Assembly: GCA_016719895.1 (NCBI GenBank)
Contig: JADJYG010000028.1
Location: 124,001-188,000, forward strand
Direction of reading: 5' to 3'
Source: Saprospirales bacterium
Lineage (GTDB): Bacteria; Bacteroidota; Bacteroidia; Chitinophagales; Saprospiraceae
Length of the DNA stretch: 64,000 nt
Made by a program: the position numbers and the translations under genes. Positions within the stretch are counted from its first letter, which is position 1, and each line of letters starts with the position of its first letter. The notes beneath the pieces are model-generated. The model made no database searches. It saw only the letters and a list, made by a program, of their open reading frames with translations, and was not told where the DNA came from. This document shows positions 25,549 through 32,518 of the stretch, piece after piece.

Positions 25549-27139
25549 CGGCTTTACCGGTACGCTGAGCGGCGACGTGGACGGCCCTCCCGGCAGCAAT
25601 GAAATTAAAGCCCTGCGCGGGCGGCCACTGGGCGGCATGCCACCCACCGGCGCCAATGTGGGATTTGCCTACATCTACGATGGCGCCGAATGGCAACTCG
25701 ATACCCTTCACGGCGATATTCAGGGCATTTTCAACGACGCCGAGGTGAAAGCCCTGCGCGGCCGGCCTATCGGCGGCATGCCCCCAACCGGCGCCAATAC
25801 GGGATTTGCCTACATCTACGATGGCGTCGAATGGCAACTTAATACACCGCAGGGCGACCTTCAGGGCACCTTTAGTGATGTGGAAGTGAAAGCCCTGCGC
25901 GGGCGGCCCATCGGCGGCATGCCTCCCACCGGCGCCAGCACGGCTCTGATCCATATCCCCGACCCCGTCGACCCCGACAATGCCGGCTCTTTCGAGTACT
26001 CCGACCCGAATGGCGACATCACCGTGGACGGCGCCCAGCGGCTCCGGGTATCGAAAATCCAGGATTTGGCGGTCGATTTTTCCATGGGCATCGGCGACGG
26101 CATGGTGCTGACCTGCGTGGATAACGGCGGCGGGTTGCAGTTTGAGTGCCGGATGCCGACAGGCGGATTTACCGTACCGTACAGCAATACCCCAGCCTCC
26201 TACAGTTCAACGCTTTTTTCACTTACCAATACCAACTCTACAACCAGCCAAACTATTTTTCCGATAAAGGGAACTACGGCAAACCAATACAACCTCTTCG
26301 GTTTTGGCAATGTCGGACAACAAAGCTCGACCCTGAGTTTGAAGAGTTTTTATTACCCCGGCGGCGTGTATGGAGAAAACACCAATACCAATCCAAATGC
26401 TGCCGGGGCAGGCGTCCTCGGAAGGGCTATTGTAAGTTCGGAGAACCGAGGAGTTGGAGGTTGGTTTCAGGGCAATTCGTTTGGCACGCTCAGCCAGTGC
26501 TTCCAAAATGGCGCTGCAGCGGTAGCCGGTTATTCGCAAGGAAGCCGGTATGGCGCTTATTTCAAACTGGTGAATGCGCCATCCGGTGGAACCGACTACG
26601 CCGCATTATATGCCGAAACAACAAACTTCGGCACCGCCTGGGCCGGTTATTTTGTTGGAGATGTAAATGTAACCGGCACCGTTTACCGGCCGGCGACCAA
26701 TTTCAAAATTGACCATCCGGAAGACCCCGAAAATAAATATCTGATACACGCCTCCGTGGAAAGCCCGGAAATGAAAACCCTTTACGACGGAATCGTTACG
26801 ACCGATGCGCAAGGCTATGCCATTGTTGATCTTCCACCCTATTTTGAAGATTTAAACGGGGATATCCGCTACCAACTGACCGTCATCAGAGACTTTGCCC
26901 AGGCGATTGTCAGCGAAAAAGTAAAAAACGGAAAATTTGTCATCCGAACAGACAAACCCGGCATTGAGGTAAGCTGGCAGCTCACGGGCGTTCGCAAAGA
27001 CCCGTACGCCAAGGCACATCCGACGGTTCCGGAAGTGGAAAAACCGGCAGCCGAGAAAGGTACCTATCTGCACCCGGAACTCTACAACCAACCGGCTTCC
27101 AAGCTATTGGGCTACCGTAGCATGGAAATAGAAGAATAG
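25157..27139 (+). CDS. Repeat-rich surface protein, C-terminal part (frameshifted)
   Basis: Continuation of the repeat protein after a missing G. It finishes the 276-base repeats (to about 25548). Then come three 47-residue repeats spaced exactly 141 bases apart (ALRGRPLGGMPPTGANVGFA, starting 25610, 25751 and 25892) and a beta-rich body. The C-terminal module (FKIDHPEDPENKYLIHASVE, SPEMKTLYDGIVTTDAQG) is common in tail-fibre-like and self-processing surface proteins. No type IX sorting domain is visible at the end. The nominal start at 25157 lies inside a repeat and is not a real start; an internal restart is unlikely to yield an exported product. Confidence 0.82.
   Translation: MGTGELADGAVSGAKIAQQGAAGGQVLKWNGTAWAPANDNGDTYTAGNGIAIAGNVVSNTGDIDPANDITTASTAGGDLSGTFNNLQLNASAVGTGELADGAVSGAKIAQQGAAGGQVLKWNGTAWAPQDDGFTGTLSGDVDGPPGSNEIKALRGRPLGGMPPTGANVGFAYIYDGAEWQLDTLHGDIQGIFNDAEVKALRGRPIGGMPPTGANTGFAYIYDGVEWQLNTPQGDLQGTFSDVEVKALRGRPIGGMPPTGASTALIHIPDPVDPDNAGSFEYSDPNGDITVDGAQRLRVSKIQDLAVDFSMGIGDGMVLTCVDNGGGLQFECRMPTGGFTVPYSNTPASYSSTLFSLTNTNSTTSQTIFPIKGTTANQYNLFGFGNVGQQSSTLSLKSFYYPGGVYGENTNTNPNAAGAGVLGRAIVSSENRGVGGWFQGNSFGTLSQCFQNGAAAVAGYSQGSRYGAYFKLVNAPSGGTDYAALYAETTNFGTAWAGYFVGDVNVTGTVYRPATNFKIDHPEDPENKYLIHASVESPEMKTLYDGIVTTDAQGYAIVDLPPYFEDLNGDIRYQLTVIRDFAQAIVSEKVKNGKFVIRTDKPGIEVSWQLTGVRKDPYAKAHPTVPEVEKPAAEKGTYLHPELYNQPASKLLGYRSMEIEE
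25610..26032 (+). repeat. 141-base tandem repeat, 3 copies
   Basis: Units start at 25610, 25751 and 25892, each beginning GCCCTGCGCGG and coding for ALRGRP(L/I)GGMPPTGA. The first two are complete (DGAEWQL/DGVEWQL follows); the third diverges after about 50 bases. Confidence 0.8.
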
Positions 27140-27175
27140 TTCTACCTTCGGGAAAGCAATTTGTTGACAAAAGCC

Positions 27176-28495
27176 ATGCACCTCTCCGACCGCCAGTGGA
27201 AAAATCTTGCCCGCGATCTGCAACAGCAGCGTTGTATCCTGTTGTTGGGAAGCCGTCTGGCCATAGAACCGGGTACGGAAGCGCCCTTGAATGAGCGTCT
27301 GGCCCAATACCTGGCAGGGGTATTGGGCCAGGAGGGAGTAGCTTATGAAAAATTGTCAGCCCGGCGCCTGCATTACATCGCCCAGCGCTTTCTGACCATC
27401 CCGAAAATCCGGCGTATCGACCTGGAAGACGAGGTGGTGGAGTTTTACCGGCAACACACGCAGGCAATACCGGAAATTTACCGCCAGTTGGCACAATTAC
27501 CCTTTACGCTGGTGGTTAACACGTCGCCGGACGATTTCATGTATCGTGCCTTGCAGCAGGCAGGCAAAACAGGCGTCGGCCTGCTGCACTATAACCTGCG
27601 CCGCGAACGCGCACCGGGCCCTCCGGCCGATATTTCACCCGAACAGCCGCTGGTGTACAATCTGTGGGGTACAACCGCCGACCCCGAATCGCTGGTGCTG
27701 AGCCAGGAGGACCGGGTGGAGTTTATCAAAAACGTCGTCCGGGGTAATCCAGCTATTCCCAACCAGATCATGAGCTGCTTCGACGAGCGCAAGACCTATC
27801 TTTTTCTGGGGTTCAACCTCGAAAACTGGGACCTGCGTTTGCTGCTCGACAGCTTTAAACTCAGCAAGGAAAACACTACGCTCTCGCCGCAGCTCGACAA
27901 CTATCCGCTGCGCCCGGAAACGCGCAGTTTTTACGAGGACTGCTACGAGTTTGTTTTTATCGAACAGGAAATCGGCGGATTTGCATCGGCCCTGCAGACG
28001 GCTTTTGTTCAAAACGAACAAGAGCACGCCCACTTTCCCCAAGCCACTTCCGGCCGACCGCGCCGGCTGGTAGTATTGCACCACACCAACGATGCCGACA
28101 GCGCTTGTTGCAGCAAACTAGTCAGCCATCTCGCCCCCTGGATTCAGGAAGGCCGCCTGGAACTCTGGCACCCGGGTTCGGCCTTGCACGGCGATATTGC
28201 CCGGCAAATGCTCGAGCATATTGCGGCAGCCGATGCCGTACTGCCGGTGCTGAGCGTCGATTTTGTGGCCGACCCCGCGCAAAAACCCTTTCTCGATGAA
28301 GCCATGCGCCTGCACCAGGAGCACGGCCTGCGTATTGTACCGCTACTCTTCCGCGCCTGTCCATGGGAGGATACGGACCTGGCTCCTTTTGCGCCGCTGC
28401 CCGAGCGCGATAAGCCCCTGCGCAACTGGCCCGACGAAGATGCGGCGTACACCCTGGTGGCCGAACGCATAAAAGCCCTGCTGAACTATGCCTAA
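27176..28495 (+). CDS. SIR2-like and TIR domain fusion protein
   Basis: A 439-residue cytoplasmic protein. The N-terminal 280 residues form a SIR2_2-type domain: ILLLGSRLAIEPG (residues 21-33), VVNTSPDDFMYRAL (about 113) and VYNLWGTTADPESLVLSQED (about 160), then FLGFNLENWDLRLLL. The usual catalytic Asn (TTNYD) and His (LHG) of NAD-cleaving SIR2 are replaced by Ser and Trp. The C-terminal domain (from about residue 295) is a TIR_2 domain: RRLVVLHHTNDAD, LELWHPGSALHGDIARQM, AVLPVLSVDFVAD, LRIVPLLFRACPWEDTDL. I cannot place the TIR catalytic Glu firmly; FLDEAM is the nearest candidate. It starts 36 bases after the repeat protein and overlaps the next gene by 8 bases (ATG inside its last codons), so it is surely co-translated with the STAND ATPase. 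ATG 27176 is chosen over TTG 27161. Confidence 0.85.
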   Translation: MHLSDRQWKNLARDLQQQRCILLLGSRLAIEPGTEAPLNERLAQYLAGVLGQEGVAYEKLSARRLHYIAQRFLTIPKIRRIDLEDEVVEFYRQHTQAIPEIYRQLAQLPFTLVVNTSPDDFMYRALQQAGKTGVGLLHYNLRRERAPGPPADISPEQPLVYNLWGTTADPESLVLSQEDRVEFIKNVVRGNPAIPNQIMSCFDERKTYLFLGFNLENWDLRLLLDSFKLSKENTTLSPQLDNYPLRPETRSFYEDCYEFVFIEQEIGGFASALQTAFVQNEQEHAHFPQATSGRPRRLVVLHHTNDADSACCSKLVSHLAPWIQEGRLELWHPGSALHGDIARQMLEHIAAADAVLPVLSVDFVADPAQKPFLDEAMRLHQEHGLRIVPLLFRACPWEDTDLAPFAPLPERDKPLRNWPDEDAAYTLVAERIKALLNYA

Positions 28496-31400
28496 TCTAC
28501 TGAACATAAACCGCTACCCCGGTATCCGCTCTTTCGAGCGCGCGGAATCGGGGCGGTTTTTCGGCCGCAGCCGCGAAACAGCGGAGCTATTCAGCATGGT
28601 TAAGGTAAAACCCCTGACTGTGCTTTTTGCCAAATCGGGTATTGGAAAAACATCACTGCTCAATGCCGGCCTGGCGCCGCTGCTGGAGCAAAACGGCTAC
28701 CTGCCTGTGAAACTCCGCCTGCAGGACACGGCGCTTTCACCCGTTGAAACAGTGAAAAAAGTGCTGGCGCCCTGGCTCGACAAAGCCCGCCTGAACCGCT
28801 ACGGCCAGGCGCCGTTTTCGTTGTGGGAGTATGTGCGCTCCTGCCGTTTTGAAAAGGCGCCCGGCGAAACACTGGTGCCGGTTTTTGTATTCGACCAGTT
28901 CGAGGAATTATTCAATCACCCACTTGCCGAACAACAGGCCCTCACGCTGGGGCTGGCCGACCTGATCAACGAGCGCCTGCCCGACGCCATACAAACCCGC
29001 TTTCGCACCTTCCCGCGCCAGGACCGCAGCGACGAACTACTTGAATGGTTCAGTCCCGTAAAAGCTCGTGTGGTGTTTGCCATCCGCGCCGACCGCATGG
29101 GCGAACTCGACCGGCTGAAGCACCATATTCCGACCGTGTTGCACGACCGTTTCTACCTCAAGCCACTCGACCATCCGGCCGCCCGCGAAGCTATCGTGCA
29201 CCCTGCGCGGCTGGGCGATGGCGCCGGAATTCGATTTTTTACCCCACCCTTCGAATATACGGACGCCGCCCTGGAAATCATGCTCCACGCCCTGGAGAAC
29301 GACCGCGGCGAAGTGGAGTCGTTCCAGCTGCAAATCCTGTGTCAACACATCGAAAAAACGGTAGCCGAACGAAAAATTCAAGCGGTCGCACCCGCTGATT
29401 TCGGCGGCAGCGAAGGCATAAGCCGGATATTAAACGATTACTACGAACGAGAAATCGGCCAGCTGCTCCCCGGCGAGCAGACCATCGCCCGGCGTTTTAT
29501 TGAAGAAGGCCTGATCGTCAATGGCCGGCGGGTAGGAGTGCCGGAAGGCGCCGAGCAGGCGCAGTTCGGCGTCGAAACCGCCCTATTGGGGAAACTGCTC
29601 GACAGCCGCCTGGTGCGAGCCGAGATTATTCACCTCGGCAAAATATACGAACTCAGTCACGACACGCTCGTCGACCCCGTATTGCGCTCCTACGAACAAC
29701 GCCGCATCGAGGAAGAGCGCGCCGAAGCGGCCCGCGCACTCGAAGAACAACGCACCCGCCTGCGCGAACTCGGCCGCAAACGCCGCCGGGCGCGGCTGTT
29801 TGCCATTGCCGGGTTCAGCCTGGCCGCCCTGGCCCTGGCCGGCGGGTTGTTTGCCTGGTTCAGCTACCGCGCTGCGGAAAAAGCCCGGAAATCGGCCGAC
29901 GTATCGGCCCTGGCAGCCAAAGCCTGGGAGCTGTATCGCGACGACCATACCCTGGCGTTTCGCCTTGCCGAAGCCGCCTGGCGGATGGACAGCGCCAATA
30001 CCGACGCCCGGCAAACCCTGCGCGCCATTACCAACACGACGACCACAACGTTTTATGCCACAGTATTTACAGGACACCGGCTCGATGTGGAATCGCTGGC
30101 CTTTTCCCCCGATGGCAAACTGGTGGCCAGCGGCAGTTTCGATAATTCCATAGCGGTCTGGAAACGCGACGGCAGCTTGCTGGTTCGCCTGGACGCCGCT
30201 GCGGAAGACGACCCCGCTTCCGGGCACTCCTATGCCGTTCGGATGGTAGCGTTTGCACCGGATGGACAATCGGTTTGGAGCGCCGGACAGGGCGGCTGGG
30301 TCAAACGCATCAACCTGGAGGGCCGTGTCATCGGCGATTTTGCGGCGCACGCACGGCCGGTCTGGGATATGGCCCTGGCGCCCGACGGGCAATGGCTGGT
30401 TACGGCATCCGACGACAGTACGGCCGCCATCTGGACTTCGGGCGGACAAAAACGCTGTGTTCTACGCGGCCATTGCGACGCCGTACGCACTGTGTCGGTT
30501 TCGCCCGATGGCAAATTGGTGCTTTCTGGAAGCGCCGACGGCACCGCCCGGATTTGGTCGGCCGGTGGCGCATTGCTGCGGGTCATCGAGCTGGGCGGCC
30601 TGAAGGTGAATGCCTCCGCCTTTTCGCCGGACGGGCGCTACATCCTGCTTGGCTGTAGCGACAATACAGCCAGGTTGTACACCATCAGCGGTCAGAGCAC
30701 GGCCGTTTTCAGCGGCCATACGGCCGAAATTACGGAAGTTGCCTTTATGCCCGACGGCGCTTCCATCCTGACTGCTTCCAACGACCACACCGCCCGGTTG
30801 TGGCGTTTGTCGGGAGAGGAGTTGCTTCGCCTGGTAGGGCATGCCGAGCGTGTTTCGGCCCTTGGTGTTTCGTCCGACGGGCAGTGGGTAGCCACCGGCG
30901 GGTTCGATTTTACCGCCAAAATCTGGAATATCCCATTTAACCTGCAAAATAAAGCCGCGCACCACAAAGGACCGGTGACCAAAGTTGCCATTTCACCAGA
31001 CGGACGCCGGATTGTTTCCGCCGGTGAAGACAACACCGTTAAAATCTGGAGTCTGGCCGGCGTATTATTGCACGACCTCCCGGGCCATAGAAAGGAGGTC
31101 ACCCAGATAAATTTTATCCCGCCAGGCAATCGTTTTTTTTCTACATCGCTCGATGGAACTATCCGGATATGGGATACCAGCGGCGTGTTGTGCCGCGTGC
31201 TGGAGGGTTTCCCGAAAGCCGTGCGTATCGCCGACTTCGCGCCAGCCGGCAACCCGCTCCTGGCCGCCGCTTCCGGCCCCGAAATTTTTCTTTTCGACAG
31301 CCTGGGGCGTCCGGTCAAACGTTGGGAAACGCCGCATGCCGGCAGTATCACCCGCATTCAATTCAGCCCCGACGGGCAACGCCTGCTCAGTGCCGGGGCA

Positions 31401-32438
31401 GATGGCCGCATACTGGTTTGGAATACCGCCGGCATGCTGACCGACAGTATCAAAAACGAAACGCTGATCCACTGGGCAAGTTTTTCGCCCGACGGGCAGC
31501 ACATTGCCGCCGTCGGCTATATGCTGTCGGCAGTGGAATGGCAAATCGCGGGCGGCGCCGTACGTCGGCAATACCTGGGCCACTATGCTGAAAACTATTT
31601 TGTCGGATATTCGCCGGACGGCCGAACGCTGCTCAGCGGCGGTTGGGACAAAACGGCGCGCTTGTGGGATCGCCAAACCGGCGAGCAATTGCAACTCCTG
31701 CCACATCCCGACGGCGTAAACGGCGCAGCGTTCAGTGCCGACGGGCGCTTGCTGGCAACGGCGTGCCGCGACAAGTACATCCGTATCTGGGAAGTTGCCA
31801 CTGGGCGTTTGCGCCATATTTTCGGCGACGACCCCGATGTCGGGCGGTTTATGTATTCCGAAAATATCGCGCAGCTGGAGCAAATACCCTTCAAGTTTGA
31901 GCGCTACAGTATTTCCCCGGAAATGGCCGTGCAAATTTACGGCGACAAGCCGGCCCGGATGGAGGCCCTGGGAATTCGGTTCATGGAACTGGGCATCGGA
32001 CAAATCATCAACCTGGAACTCGCTGCGGAAGACTTTCAAACGGCCGAGCGTTTTCTGGCACAGGCCCGGTATCTTTCTTCCCCGAAGGAACGGACACGCT
32101 ACGATTCGCTGATCGGCGAGGTGTATGTCCAGCGCTCGAACCTGTTTTTATCCCACCGGAAATTTCCCGAAATGCTTTCCGCCGCCCAAAAGGGCCTTTC
32201 CATATCGCCGCTTCCCATGTTGAAGGTGTACGAAACGTTTGGCCTGCTGCTGAACGGCAAGTACGGGCAAGCGGAACGGCGTGCCTTGCAGTTATGCGCA
32301 GACACGAGCACCGTGGTCAATCCGGCTTTCGGCTACGACACCTACCGTACGGCGTTCAGCCAGGAGCTGTATTACTACGAGCAACAAATGGGGATCACAC
32401 ATCCGGATTTTGCCCGCTTGGCCAAGGCGTTGGAGTAG
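28488..32438 (+). CDS. nSTAND1 ATPase with membrane helix and WD40 propellers
   Basis: A 1316-residue sensor-type STAND protein. It opens with the nSTAND1 signature YPGIRSFERAESGRFFGR, followed by Walker A AKSGIGKTS (residues 48-56) and Walker B VFVFDQFEEL (132-141), then winged-helix-like and basic coiled regions. One hydrophobic helix (LFAIAGFSLAALALAGGLFAW, near 440-460) could anchor it in the inner membrane. About 14 WD40 blades fill residues 525-1107, enough for two propellers (SFDNSIAVW, SADGTARIW, SNDHTARLW). The tail is helical and TPR-like and ends with GITHPDFARLAKAL. In STAND systems the repeats sense a signal and the ATPase oligomerises to switch on an effector; here the SIR2-TIR partner, encoded with an 8-base overlap, is the obvious candidate. 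Confidence 0.9.
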   Translation: MPNLLNINRYPGIRSFERAESGRFFGRSRETAELFSMVKVKPLTVLFAKSGIGKTSLLNAGLAPLLEQNGYLPVKLRLQDTALSPVETVKKVLAPWLDKARLNRYGQAPFSLWEYVRSCRFEKAPGETLVPVFVFDQFEELFNHPLAEQQALTLGLADLINERLPDAIQTRFRTFPRQDRSDELLEWFSPVKARVVFAIRADRMGELDRLKHHIPTVLHDRFYLKPLDHPAAREAIVHPARLGDGAGIRFFTPPFEYTDAALEIMLHALENDRGEVESFQLQILCQHIEKTVAERKIQAVAPADFGGSEGISRILNDYYEREIGQLLPGEQTIARRFIEEGLIVNGRRVGVPEGAEQAQFGVETALLGKLLDSRLVRAEIIHLGKIYELSHDTLVDPVLRSYEQRRIEEERAEAARALEEQRTRLRELGRKRRRARLFAIAGFSLAALALAGGLFAWFSYRAAEKARKSADVSALAAKAWELYRDDHTLAFRLAEAAWRMDSANTDARQTLRAITNTTTTTFYATVFTGHRLDVESLAFSPDGKLVASGSFDNSIAVWKRDGSLLVRLDAAAEDDPASGHSYAVRMVAFAPDGQSVWSAGQGGWVKRINLEGRVIGDFAAHARPVWDMALAPDGQWLVTASDDSTAAIWTSGGQKRCVLRGHCDAVRTVSVSPDGKLVLSGSADGTARIWSAGGALLRVIELGGLKVNASAFSPDGRYILLGCSDNTARLYTISGQSTAVFSGHTAEITEVAFMPDGASILTASNDHTARLWRLSGEELLRLVGHAERVSALGVSSDGQWVATGGFDFTAKIWNIPFNLQNKAAHHKGPVTKVAISPDGRRIVSAGEDNTVKIWSLAGVLLHDLPGHRKEVTQINFIPPGNRFFSTSLDGTIRIWDTSGVLCRVLEGFPKAVRIADFAPAGNPLLAAASGPEIFLFDSLGRPVKRWETPHAGSITRIQFSPDGQRLLSAGADGRILVWNTAGMLTDSIKNETLIHWASFSPDGQHIAAVGYMLSAVEWQIAGGAVRRQYLGHYAENYFVGYSPDGRTLLSGGWDKTARLWDRQTGEQLQLLPHPDGVNGAAFSADGRLLATACRDKYIRIWEVATGRLRHIFGDDPDVGRFMYSENIAQLEQIPFKFERYSISPEMAVQIYGDKPARMEALGIRFMELGIGQIINLELAAEDFQTAERFLAQARYLSSPKERTRYDSLIGEVYVQRSNLFLSHRKFPEMLSAAQKGLSISPLPMLKVYETFGLLLNGKYGQAERRALQLCADTSTVVNPAFGYDTYRTAFSQELYYYEQQMGITHPDFARLAKALE

Positions 32439-32462
32439 TGCGTTCGGGCTGATTTTCTAAAC

Positions 32463-32493
32463 TTGTCAAATCTGCTAATTTCCCCGACTTTTG
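32463..32493 (+). promoter_or_regulatory. Promoter of the aspartate kinase/homoserine dehydrogenase gene
   Basis: TTG at 32463-32465, a 20-base spacer and GACTTTTG at 32486-32493. One base off TAnnTTTG, spacing correct, 25 bases before ATG 32519. Confidence 0.5.
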
Positions 32494-32518
32494 CGGCCTC
32501 ATCCAAATCCGCTTCCCC

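Noticed and set aside
24297..25954. Long minus-strand frames opposite the tandem repeats
   Set aside because: They are mirror frames of the GC-rich repeats on the plus strand and simply repeat with the same 276-base period.
27107..27150. Separate promoter for the SIR2-TIR gene (TACCTTCG at 27143)
   Set aside because: The element is one base off consensus and no TTTG lies at the right distance; kept only as a weak possibility.
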